Positions 49,933-57,856 of a stretch of 64,000 bases of DNA are shown here, piece after piece (within the stretch, counting starts at the first letter, position 1; every line of letters starts with the position of its first letter). The translations under genes and the position numbers were made by a program. Below the pieces are notes generated by a model, which saw only the letters and a program-made list of their open reading frames with translations, made no database searches and had not been told where the DNA came from. This DNA is from Streptomyces sp. NBC_00775 (GTDB taxonomy: Bacteria > Actinomycetota > Actinomycetes > Streptomycetales > Streptomycetaceae). The DNA lies in the NCBI RefSeq assembly GCF_036347135.1, contig NZ_CP108938.1, forward strand, positions 1,426,001 through 1,490,000, given 5' to 3'.

Positions 49933-51762
49933 ATGGGCGGGATACGGGACGTGGGGCGGGACGGCTGGATACGGGTGCCGGTCGGGGACGACGCGGCTCG
50001 TTGGGCCACGCGCGGGGACAGCTCCCCTGTCCTGTTCGTCGTCCACAACGTCACCTCCGCCACCCGGCTCCTCGATGTACTCCCGCTGTTCCACGACGAC
50101 TTCCGGGTACAGCTGCTGGTGACCTGCACCGGCTCGTCGGCCTTCCGGTCCGGGATCGCCGAGCTGCTCGCCGGCACGGGAGTGCCGGTGCTGCCCTGGG
50201 AGCAGGCGGTGGAGATCCCGGTCGCCCTGGTCATCTCCGCCAGCTTCGGCGGCCAACTCCAGGCGCTTTCAGGGAAATTGACCGTATTGTCCCACGGTAT
50301 TGGCTACACTAAGAGGCTGGCGACGCCGGGAGCCGGGAGCCGGGAGCCGGGAGCCGGGAGCCGGGAGCCGGGAGCCGGGAGCCGGGAGCCGGGAGCCGGG
50401 AGCCGGGAGCCGGGAGCCGGGAGCCGGGAGCCGGTTCCTGTGTTCGGGATGTCGCGCGCGTGGTTGCTGGACGAGGGCGGGGCGCCGATCGCCGACGCGC
50501 TCGTGCTGTCGCATCCGGAGCAGTACGAGAGACTGCGCACCGTCTGTCCCGAGGCGGCGCCCACGGCCGTCCTCGCCGGGGACCCGTGCTTCGACCGCAT
50601 GCTGGCGGCCCGCCCGTACCGCGACCGCTACCGCCGGGCCCTCGGCGTACGGACCGGCCAGCGGCTGATCCTGCTCAACTCCACCTGGAACCCGGAGTCG
50701 CTGTTCGGCGACGGCGGCGGCGATGACGTACTGCCGTCACTGCTGCCCCGGCTGACCTCGGAGTTCCCGGCCGACGAGTACCGTCTCGCGGCCGTGCTCC
50801 ACCCCAACATCTGGCACGGCCACGGCCCTGGCCAGATCCGCGCATGGCTCGACCGGGCCCGGCGCGCGGGGCTGACGCTGGTCGACCCGCTGGAGGGCTG
50901 GCGGCAAGCCCTCCTGGCGGCGGACGCGGTCATCGGCGACCACGGCTCGGTCACCTATTACGCCGCCGCTCTCGGCACCCCCGTACTCCTCGGCGCCGCC
51001 CCTCTGGACGGTCTCGATCCGGACGCGCCGATCTCGGACTTCGTACGGGAGGCTCCCCGGCTCGACCCGGGGGCCGCGCTCCGCCCCCAGGTGGAATCCC
51101 TGCTCGCCGCCCACCGTCCGCTGCCGGGCCCTGCCGAGTTCACCAGCTCCGTGCCGGGCGAGTCGGCGGCCCTGCTGCGCCGCCTCTTCTACGGGATCAT
51201 CGGCATCCCCGAGCCGGACGGACCCGCACTGCTCGAACCGCTCCCGCTCCCTGCGTACGAGCCACCGGCGCGCACGGAACCCTTGCGTGTACTGACGCGT
51301 CTCCTTGGCTCGGGCGAGGTCTCGGTCGTGCGGCACGCCGACCCGCGCTCCGAGCCGGACGGTGTGGGCGAGGCGCACACGGCGGTGCACGAGGACACCC
51401 GCGATCCCGGCCGACTCGCCCTCGCCGACGTCGTGTTCCGGTACGGCGAGCGAACCGATCCGCGCTTCGGCTCTCCGGCGCTGTGGACCCGCGAGGTGCT
51501 CGCCCGCCATCCGCAGTGCGCGCTCGCCGCCTATGTCACGGGCGGTGCGGAGTGCGAGGTCCGCACCCGCGCCGGGGACTTCCTCCGGCTGACCGCCGTG
51601 CCGTCGGCGGCGGACGCCGATCCGGCCGCGTACGCCTCCGCCCTGCACGCCTGGCTGGCTGCGGGCAAGGCGCTCGACGAGCTGATCGCCCAGGGACTGA
51701 CCGTGCGCACCGGTCCGACACTCCACCGGGTACGCATCACCCGTGAGGGCGACCGGAGTTGA
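49933..51762 (+). CDS. GT-B/CDP-glycerol-transferase-like protein with heptanucleotide repeat
   Basis: A 609-residue cytosolic protein resembling CDP-glycerol glycerophosphotransferase-type GT-B enzymes: 'PVLFVVHNVTSATRLLDVLP', 'VLSHGIGYTKR', 'ALVLSHPEQYERL' and the nucleotide-binding 'ADAVIGDHGSVTYYAAALGT' with 'PVLLGAAPLDGL'. The C-terminal third is a separate domain of unknown role. Residues 132-168 are a GAGSREP repeat encoded by 15 copies of a 7-base unit. Just before it (50265-50320) codons are unusually AT-rich. A -10-like TATCGT 7 bases upstream suggests leaderless expression from ATG 49933; GTG 49900 is an alternative start. The product could modify a cell-surface polymer. Confidence 0.75.
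   Translation: MGGIRDVGRDGWIRVPVGDDAARWATRGDSSPVLFVVHNVTSATRLLDVLPLFHDDFRVQLLVTCTGSSAFRSGIAELLAGTGVPVLPWEQAVEIPVALVISASFGGQLQALSGKLTVLSHGIGYTKRLATPGAGSREPGAGSREPGAGSREPGAGSREPGAGSREPVPVFGMSRAWLLDEGGAPIADALVLSHPEQYERLRTVCPEAAPTAVLAGDPCFDRMLAARPYRDRYRRALGVRTGQRLILLNSTWNPESLFGDGGGDDVLPSLLPRLTSEFPADEYRLAAVLHPNIWHGHGPGQIRAWLDRARRAGLTLVDPLEGWRQALLAADAVIGDHGSVTYYAAALGTPVLLGAAPLDGLDPDAPISDFVREAPRLDPGAALRPQVESLLAAHRPLPGPAEFTSSVPGESAALLRRLFYGIIGIPEPDGPALLEPLPLPAYEPPARTEPLRVLTRLLGSGEVSVVRHADPRSEPDGVGEAHTAVHEDTRDPGRLALADVVFRYGERTDPRFGSPALWTREVLARHPQCALAAYVTGGAECEVRTRAGDFLRLTAVPSAADADPAAYASALHAWLAAGKALDELIAQGLTVRTGPTLHRVRITREGDRS
50326..50434 (+). repeat. Heptanucleotide tandem repeat (CCGGGAG)15
   Basis: Fifteen perfect copies plus CCGG lie inside the GT-like gene. 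Fifteen copies (105 bp) keep the frame; gain or loss of one copy shifts it. Confidence 0.98.
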
Positions 51763-51777
51763 GGCTCCACGTGCGCG

Positions 51778-53904
51778 TCATCCTTGAGGCCCGTCGGCGT
51801 TGAGGCACCGCTCGCGCAACGCCCGCAGATGCGCGAGCTGATACGCGGCGTTCTCCTTCGCGAGGGCGACGATCGCCTCGTCGATCAGCGGCAGCGCCCG
51901 CGCGAACTCGCCCCCGTCGAGGCGGGTTTCGGCGAGGTCGGTGAGGGCGCGTGCCGTGTTGTACGCCTCGCCGCTCTCCCGGAAGAACCGCAGCGCGCGC
52001 TCCAGCCGTTCCCGTGCCTCGTCGCGGCGTCCGAGACCGCGCAGGGCGCGACCCCGGTGGCGTTCCAACAGGGCGCGGGCACGCGGCAGATCACCGGCGC
52101 CCTCGTCCTCGGGACCGATGCCGTCGAGGATGCCGTACGCCTCCTCGAAGCAGTCGTACGCCTCCTGCCAGCGCCACTGCCGCAGGCGCAGCAGCCCGAG
52201 GAACTCGACGGCGGAGGCGTGCCCGCGTGCATGTCCGGCGGCGCGTTCGTCCCGCGCGGCCGCGAGCGCCTCGGGCTCGGCCTCGTCCCAGCGGCGCAAC
52301 TCGGTGAGGGTGTGAGCGAGTTGGGCGTGCAGCGCACCGGCGGTCCGGGTGCCGGGGAAATGGGTGTCGGCCGTGCGTACGCCGATCCGCAGGGCGGGCA
52401 GCAGGATGTCGTGGTGGCCCGCCTTGAGCTGGAGCGGCCACAGGGCCTGGCAGAGCCGCACGACCGCGTTCCACTCGCGGAACTCCTCGGCGGCGTGGAC
52501 CGCCTGGACGAGGTTGCGCGCTTCGGTGGCGAGCGCGGACACGGCCTCGCCCCGGTCCGCGTACGCGACCGGCGAGGTACCGGAGGGGACCCGCCAGCTC
52601 TCGGGGAGGGCCGCCTGCGCGGCGCCGACCGCCAGGTGCAGATATCCCTCGATGGTCCGGGACACCGCGGCCGAACAGGCGGCGATGCCGTCGGTGGCGG
52701 CCGCTACGGCTTCCGCGTGCGCGCGGACCACGGGCCGGTAGTGGTAGCGGCCGGTGTCCGTGCGCTCCAGGAGCAGCGCGTCGGCGAGTTCCTCCAGGAG
52801 CCGGGCCGCCTCGCTCTCCTCGATGTCCGCGGCCCGGGCGGCGGCCGCGGCGTCGAAGGCGGGCCAGTCGTAGAGGCCGTTCAGCCGGTAGAGCCGGGCC
52901 GCCTCGGGTGGCAGCAGGCGGTAGGAATCGTCGGCCGCGGCACGCACCGGATCACGGTCGGGCACCGGCCGCACCTCCACGGATGGTGCGGAGAGTCGGG
53001 GCGCCGCGGCCCGCAGGGCGTACGGCGAGCCGCCGCACCGCTCCAGCACCGAGGGCAGCGCGGCCTTCGCCGCGGTGATCGCGGGCTTGCCGACCAGGTC
53101 GGTGAGCAGCCGCACGGCATCCCGCCTGGCGAGGGGACCCACCTGGACCGGCAGGGCGTCGACGCCGGTGAACGGGCGCCGGGTGACGACGACCGTGAAC
53201 ACGCCGGGCGCGGAGGTCAGCAGCGGGCGGATCTGCGCGGCGGACTGGGCGTGGTCGAGCACGAGCAGCAGCCGCCGATCGGCCACGTGCCGCCGGAAGC
53301 GGTCGATGCGGTCCTCGGCCGAGGGCGGTATCTCCTCGTCGGGGAGGCCGAGTTGGCGCAGCAGTGAGCTCAGGACGGCGCCCGTGTCGATCGCGCCGGG
53401 GCCGCGCAGATCGGCGTAGAGCTGTCCGTCCGGGAAACGGTCCGCCTGGCGCCAGCCCCAGTGCACGGCCAGCGTGCTGGTGCCCATGCCCTCCTGGCCG
53501 TGCAGCAGTGCCACCCGGGGGCTTCCGTCGAACGTGCGCGAGGCCTCCTTGTCGAGGAGCTTCAGCGCGTCCTGACGGTCCGTGAAGAACCGTGTGGAGG
53601 CGGGAAGACGGGGGCGCCCGGAGTGGGATCCGAGGCCGGCATCGGTACCGGACATGCGCACGCCTTGGGCGAACAGGCTCCAGGCGTGCGCGAGTTGCGG
53701 ATCGCTGCGCACGCGCTCGTGGACCAGTTGCGCGACGGCGGTCAGCTGCTCGGCGGTCGTCGGCGCGGCGACCTCCCGGCCCGCGATCCGGCGCACCAGT
53801 CCCCCGGCCGACTCCCAGGCCCACTTGCCCGCTTCATTGGCCATTCCCATTCCGACGGTTCCGAGCACCGTCGTGATGGCCGCCAACGAGATGGGATCCA
53901 GCAT
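51778..53904 (-). CDS. STAND/NB-ARC-like protein with TPR domain, degenerate P-loop
   Basis: A 708-residue protein. The N-terminal segment (1-110) begins 'MLDPISLAAITTVLGTVGMG', a hydrophobic start common in Streptomyces NB-ARC/TPR proteins. The NTPase core (about 120-350) has 'VALLHGQEGMGTSTLAVHWG', where the Walker A lysine is Thr, while Walker B 'RRLLLVLDHAQ' and sensor-like 'FTVVVTRRPF' remain. Residues 430-708 are TPR-like helices ('WQEAYDCFEEAYGILDGIG', 'RDEARERLERALRFFRESGE'). STAND proteins act as regulators or immune sensors; loss of the lysine suggests weak or no ATP hydrolysis. The start is uncertain (GTG 53913 possible). Confidence 0.82.
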   Translation of the reverse strand: MLDPISLAAITTVLGTVGMGMANEAGKWAWESAGGLVRRIAGREVAAPTTAEQLTAVAQLVHERVRSDPQLAHAWSLFAQGVRMSGTDAGLGSHSGRPRLPASTRFFTDRQDALKLLDKEASRTFDGSPRVALLHGQEGMGTSTLAVHWGWRQADRFPDGQLYADLRGPGAIDTGAVLSSLLRQLGLPDEEIPPSAEDRIDRFRRHVADRRLLLVLDHAQSAAQIRPLLTSAPGVFTVVVTRRPFTGVDALPVQVGPLARRDAVRLLTDLVGKPAITAAKAALPSVLERCGGSPYALRAAAPRLSAPSVEVRPVPDRDPVRAAADDSYRLLPPEAARLYRLNGLYDWPAFDAAAAARAADIEESEAARLLEELADALLLERTDTGRYHYRPVVRAHAEAVAAATDGIAACSAAVSRTIEGYLHLAVGAAQAALPESWRVPSGTSPVAYADRGEAVSALATEARNLVQAVHAAEEFREWNAVVRLCQALWPLQLKAGHHDILLPALRIGVRTADTHFPGTRTAGALHAQLAHTLTELRRWDEAEPEALAAARDERAAGHARGHASAVEFLGLLRLRQWRWQEAYDCFEEAYGILDGIGPEDEGAGDLPRARALLERHRGRALRGLGRRDEARERLERALRFFRESGEAYNTARALTDLAETRLDGGEFARALPLIDEAIVALAKENAAYQLAHLRALRERCLNADGPQG

Positions 53905-54017
53905 GCCCCGCACCCCCGCGTCCGACGTGTCGCGGTGCGTCCACGCCACACCGTTTGGATCAACGATAACGTCAGTGAGGGAACCTTCTCCCACAACTCG
54001 GCCATGGACAGGGCCCC

Positions 54018-54050
54018 TTGAACCTGACACCAGTGTCAGGGTCGACGCTA
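54018..54050 (+). promoter_or_regulatory. MerR-type promoter of the MFS gene
   Basis: -35 TTGAAC (54018-54023), 20-bp spacer, -10-like GACGCT (54044-54049). Within the spacer lies CCTGACAC-CA-GTGTCAGG (54023-54040). The long spacer with a centred palindrome is the MerR-family pattern. Transcription would start near the ATG at 54057, giving a leaderless mRNA. Confidence 0.65.
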
Positions 54051-54056
54051 CGCGGC

Positions 54057-55280
54057 ATGCGAAGCGAAACGACGACACAACCAGCCCTTTCGCACCGTCC
54101 GGTCGACGGGCACGGGCTCCCCCTCAGGGCCCTCCTCGCACTGGCCACCGCCGTGTTCATCACGAGCCTGACCGAGACACTGCCCGCGGGGGTGCTGCCC
54201 GCGATGAGCGCCGACCTCGGTGTCGGGGAGTCCGCGGCGGGGCAGTCGGTCACGGTCTACGCGGTCGGGACCGCACTCACGGCGATCCCCCTGTCGGCGG
54301 CCACGGCGGGCCTGCGGCGCAAACGGCTGCTGCTCGCGGCGATGGCGGGGTTCGCGGCGGCCAACAGCGTCACGGCGGTATCGACGGGGTACCCGTTGAC
54401 CATGGTGGCCCGGTTCGTCGCCGGGGTGGCCGCGGGTCTGGCCTGGGCGCTGCTGGCCGGGTACGCGCGGCGGCTGGCACCAACTCACTTGCAGGGCAAG
54501 GCGATCGCGATCGTCATGACCGGCGTTCCGGTGGCGCTGTCGCTGGGGGTGCCCGCGGGGACGTTCCTCGGGGACGCGCTGGGCTGGCGGGTGACGTTCT
54601 CCCTGATGACCGTGGTCGCCGTCGCGCTGATCGGGTGGATCGCCGTGGTCGTCCCGGAGCGGCCGGGGCAGTCCCGGCAGCGGCGGGGCGACCGGGCACC
54701 GATGCTCCGGGCGCTCCGGGTCCCGGGCGTCGTCCCGGTGCTTTTCGTGACGCTGGTGTTCGTCCTGGCCCACACGATCCTGTACACGTACATCGCCACG
54801 TTCCTGCGGCACCTCGGCATGGGCGGCTCGACCGATCTCGTGCTGCTGGTCTTCGGCGGTGCGTCCATGGTGAGCATCTGGATCGTGGGCGCGCACATCG
54901 ACCGGCGGCTACGCGCGCTCACCGTCGCGAGCACGCTGCTCGTCGCCGTGGCGGCCGGTCTCCTGGCGCTCCTCGCGGACAGTCCCGCGCTCGTGTGGGT
55001 CGCGGTGGCGCTGTGGGGGCTCGGCTGGGGCGGCGTGCCCACCCTGCTGCAGACGGCCGTGGCCGACGCGGGCGGCGACACCGCCGACGCCGCGCAGGCC
55101 ATGCTCGTCACTTTGTGGAACGCCGCCATGGCCGGCGGCGGTGTCGCGGGCGGTGTCCTCCTGGACCTGTTCGGCCCGGCATCCTTCCCCTGGACGGTTC
55201 TGGGGCTCCTGCTGCCGGTGGCGGCCGTGGTGATCGCGGCCCGCGCCCACGGTTTTCCCGTACGCCGCGTGAGCTCCTGA
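54057..55280 (+). CDS. MFS efflux transporter (DHA1 type)
   Basis: A 407-residue 12-helix major facilitator. The first helix 'ALATAVFITSLTETLPAGVL', loop 2-3 'LRRKRLLLAAMAGF' and motif-C-like 'GKAIAIVMTGVPVALSLGVP' followed by 'GTFLGDALGWR' are typical of DHA1 drug exporters (Cmx/AraJ group). It probably exports a small toxic compound sensed by an unseen MerR regulator acting on the promoter at 54018. It stands alone; the flanking genes run the other way. Confidence 0.92.
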   Translation: MRSETTTQPALSHRPVDGHGLPLRALLALATAVFITSLTETLPAGVLPAMSADLGVGESAAGQSVTVYAVGTALTAIPLSAATAGLRRKRLLLAAMAGFAAANSVTAVSTGYPLTMVARFVAGVAAGLAWALLAGYARRLAPTHLQGKAIAIVMTGVPVALSLGVPAGTFLGDALGWRVTFSLMTVVAVALIGWIAVVVPERPGQSRQRRGDRAPMLRALRVPGVVPVLFVTLVFVLAHTILYTYIATFLRHLGMGGSTDLVLLVFGGASMVSIWIVGAHIDRRLRALTVASTLLVAVAAGLLALLADSPALVWVAVALWGLGWGGVPTLLQTAVADAGGDTADAAQAMLVTLWNAAMAGGGVAGGVLLDLFGPASFPWTVLGLLLPVAAVVIAARAHGFPVRRVSS

Positions 55281-55329
55281 GACGGGCGACAGGGTCCGGG
55301 CCGCATCACACCTGCTGGACGGCGGCGAC

Positions 55330-55767
55330 TCAGCTCCGGGGAATCCCGTACGCCCGCTCCACATGGAGCCGGAGCACGAGTCGGCCGTCGCGGACCATGG
55401 CCGCCCGGTAGTCGTCCCAGTCGGGGTGCTCGCCGAGGACGTCCCGGTAGACCCGGATCAGCTCCTCGACGGTGTCGTCGTGCGGGTCCTGGGCCACGGG
55501 CGTCAGCTCGGCCGTGCCCTCGGCGACCGTGTACGCCCACCGGTCCTCACTGGTGACGTGGTACGAGGCCCGTGGGTCCCGGCGCAGATTGCGGGTCTTG
55601 GCGCGGTCGTCGGTGAGCGAGACCCGGACGATCCGCTCGTCGGGGTAATAGACATGGCTCACGTTCGACAGCTGGGGCCGGCCGTCCTTCTTGAGGGTGA
55701 CGAGCACCCCTCCTTTGTACTCGGAGAGCAGCTTGAGCAGTGCGTCCTGCGTAGCGTCCTGAGTCAT
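55330..55767 (-). CDS. PPOX-class (F420-dependent) flavin/deazaflavin oxidoreductase
   Basis: A 145-residue split-barrel protein of the pyridoxamine-oxidase-like superfamily. 'YKGGVLVTLKKDGRPQLSNV', 'RAKTRNLRRDPRASYHVTS' and 'LRLHVERAYGIPRS' match actinobacterial PPOX-class F420-dependent proteins, which bind F420 or FMN and often reduce diverse substrates. The ATG at 55767 has GGGGGC upstream. It is divergent from the TetR gene and shares its operator region. Confidence 0.9.
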   Translation of the reverse strand: MTQDATQDALLKLLSEYKGGVLVTLKKDGRPQLSNVSHVYYPDERIVRVSLTDDRAKTRNLRRDPRASYHVTSEDRWAYTVAEGTAELTPVAQDPHDDTVEELIRVYRDVLGEHPDWDDYRAAMVRDGRLVLRLHVERAYGIPRS

Positions 55768-55806
55768 GCCCCCATCAACGCTGGGAACCTCGGACGGCAT
55801 TCCGCG

Positions 55807-55842
55807 TAGACACTGTCTACTCAGACTGGTAGACAGTGTCTA
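55807..55842. promoter_or_regulatory. Double palindrome, TetR autoregulatory operator
   Basis: TAGACACTGTCTAC (55807-55820) and GTAGACAGTGTCTA (55829-55842) are perfect 14-bp inverted arms with an 8-bp spacer. Each arm itself contains the palindrome AGACANTGTCT. On the plus strand TAGACA-17 bp-TAGACA could be the -35/-10, leading to a start at or near the ATG (55842), so the TetR mRNA is probably leaderless. Confidence 0.8.
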
Positions 55843-56420
55843 TGAGCGAGCAAGAGGCAGGACTGAAGAACCGGCTGATCGAGGTCGGCGTCGATCTCGT
55901 GACCAGGGAAGGCGCACAGGCGCTGTCCCTCCGGGAGATCGCCCGGCGGGCCGGGGTCTCGCACGGCGCCCCCCGCCGCTACTTCCCCACCCACCTGGAA
56001 CTGCTGTCCGCCATCGCCCGCCGGGGTTTCGCCGACCTCCAGGACCGTGCGACGGAGGCGGTCGGGGACAGCGAGGCCGGTCCCCGTGCTCAGCTCACCA
56101 CACTCGCACGGGTCTACCTCGACTTCGCGCTGGGCCACCGCGGAATGTACGAGCTGATGTTCCGTCATGACCTGTTGGAGAGCAATCGGCTGGGGCTCCG
56201 GGAGACGAGCCTGCCGATGTTCGGCGCGCTGGTCGACCTGGTCGGCCGGGCGCGCCCCGAGGCCGACGCCCCGGTCGTCGCGGGCGCCCTGTGGGCCAAC
56301 CTGCACGGGATCGCCCAGCTGTGGGGCTGGGGCAGCCTCCAACTCACCACGGGCACCGACGACTTCGTCCCCCTGCTGCATGCCGCGCTGGACGCGCACC
56401 TCGGGCCGGAGGAACGGTGA
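55842..56420 (+). CDS. TetR-family regulator of the DHA2 exporter
   Basis: A 192-residue TetR protein. DNA-binding part: 'RLIEVGVDLVTREGAQALSL', 'REIARRAGVSHGAPRRYFPT'; the ligand domain resembles the TetR_C group of 'WHG' regulators ('LARVYLDFALGHRGMYELMF'). The operator overlaps its start codon. It is coupled to the exporter gene at 56417 (GTG overlapping its TGA) and divergent from the PPOX gene, so it likely represses all three. GTG 55836 is an alternative start. Confidence 0.92.
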   Translation: MSEQEAGLKNRLIEVGVDLVTREGAQALSLREIARRAGVSHGAPRRYFPTHLELLSAIARRGFADLQDRATEAVGDSEAGPRAQLTTLARVYLDFALGHRGMYELMFRHDLLESNRLGLRETSLPMFGALVDLVGRARPEADAPVVAGALWANLHGIAQLWGWGSLQLTTGTDDFVPLLHAALDAHLGPEER

Positions 56421-57826
56421 ACTCTCCCGGCTCTCCGGTTCATCGGCGTCTCACCCTCGCGAGCAGCGTCGTCGGTGCCGTGATCGTGGCCCTGGACGGC
56501 ACCGTGCTCGCCGTCGCGCAGCCCACGCTGCAACGCGATCTGCACGCCTCGTTCGCGCAGGTCCAGTGGACCAGCACCGGGTATCTCATCGCGGTGGCCA
56601 GCCTGTTGGTGTTCGCGGGGCGTCTCGGGGACCGGTACGGCCACCAACAGGTCTTCGCCCTGGGGATCCTGGGCTTCGGTGCGACGTCGGCGGGGATCGG
56701 TCTGGCGCCCGGCATCGGCTGGGTGATCGGGCTGCGGGTCGCGCAGGGCGTCTTCGGAGCGCTGCTGCAACCGGCCACACTCGGGATGCTGCGCGCCGCG
56801 TACCCCGCCGACCGGCTCGGGATGCCCATCGCGCTGCGGACGAGCGCCATCGGTCTCGCGGCCGCCACCGGTCCGCTGGTCGGCGGGGTCCTGGTCACCC
56901 ATATCGGCTGGCGGGCGGTCTTCTTCGTCAACGTCGTGCCGTCGCTGGTGATGGGCGTCCTGGCGCTCGCCGTGCGGGGCCCGGCCCGGCGCAAGGTCCC
57001 GGCCCAGGGACTCGACGTGACCGGCGCCTGTCTGCTCGCGGTGGCCCTGGTCGCTCTGGTGCGGACGCTGGTCGCGCTACCGGAGGCGGGCTGGACGACG
57101 ACGACCGTGCTCGGCCTGGTCGTGGTCGCCGTCGCGGGAGCCGTGTTCGTACGCCATGAACGGCGTATCGCGAGCCCGCTGCTCCCCTCCGAGGTCCTCG
57201 GCTCCGCGACCATCGGTGCGGCGCTCGGCATCCTGGTGGCGGCGTCGGCGTCGATGCTCGGCGCGCTGTTCGTCGGCAGCTACTTCCTCCAGGAGACCCT
57301 GGGCCTGGACCCGTTGCGGACCAGCCTGAGGGCGCTGCCCGGCGCCGGGGTGATCGTGCTCGTCGCCCCCGTCGCCGCCGTACTCCTGCGCAGGTTCGGC
57401 GCGCGTCGCACGACGCTGGCGGGGACGGTCGTCCTCACGCTGGGCGTCCTCGCGCTGTCCCGGCTCGACGAGGCGTCGACGGTCGTCGCGATCGGCGGTG
57501 GCTTCCTGCTGCTGGGCGCCGGTTTCGGGACGGTGATGGTCACCGCGACGGCGGTCGTCGTGCGGCACGCCTCGGTGGAGTCGGCCGGTGTGGCGGGCGG
57601 CCTCCAGCAGACGGCGATGAATGTCGGGCCCACGCTGGGAGTCGCGGCGGCGGCCACGCTGATGACGCTCACGACCGGTGTCGCGACGGGTCCCCCGCTG
57701 ACCGCGCTCGCGGCGGTGTCCGCGATCGGCGTGCCGCTCGCCCTGCGCCTTCCGGGTCGTACAGGCGTCGCAGCCGCCGACCAGGGTCCCCCCAGGGACG
57801 CCGCGCCCGTCCGTACGAGACCATGA
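56417..57826 (+). CDS. MFS efflux transporter (DHA2, 14-helix type)
   Basis: A 469-residue EmrB/QacA-type drug:H+ antiporter. 'IVALDGTVLAVAQPTLQRDL', 'QWTSTGYLIAVASLLVFAGR' then 'LGDRYGHQQVFALG' match the family; about 14 hydrophobic helices are visible. GGAGGAACG precedes its GTG start, which overlaps the TetR stop. TetR-exporter pairing implies drug- or metabolite-inducible export. Confidence 0.93.
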   Translation: MNSPGSPVHRRLTLASSVVGAVIVALDGTVLAVAQPTLQRDLHASFAQVQWTSTGYLIAVASLLVFAGRLGDRYGHQQVFALGILGFGATSAGIGLAPGIGWVIGLRVAQGVFGALLQPATLGMLRAAYPADRLGMPIALRTSAIGLAAATGPLVGGVLVTHIGWRAVFFVNVVPSLVMGVLALAVRGPARRKVPAQGLDVTGACLLAVALVALVRTLVALPEAGWTTTTVLGLVVVAVAGAVFVRHERRIASPLLPSEVLGSATIGAALGILVAASASMLGALFVGSYFLQETLGLDPLRTSLRALPGAGVIVLVAPVAAVLLRRFGARRTTLAGTVVLTLGVLALSRLDEASTVVAIGGGFLLLGAGFGTVMVTATAVVVRHASVESAGVAGGLQQTAMNVGPTLGVAAAATLMTLTTGVATGPPLTALAAVSAIGVPLALRLPGRTGVAAADQGPPRDAAPVRTRP

Positions 57827-57856
57827 AGGACACGAGCCGCAGCCCGGAGGAGAGTC

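Noticed and set aside
50326..50434. Repeat considered as a CRISPR array or REP element
   Set aside because: The units are contiguous 7-mers with no spacers and lie inside a coding frame.
55842..57826. TetR and exporter considered part of a biosynthetic gene cluster
   Set aside because: No biosynthetic enzymes are linked apart from a serine hydrolase; a stand-alone resistance/export unit is simpler.
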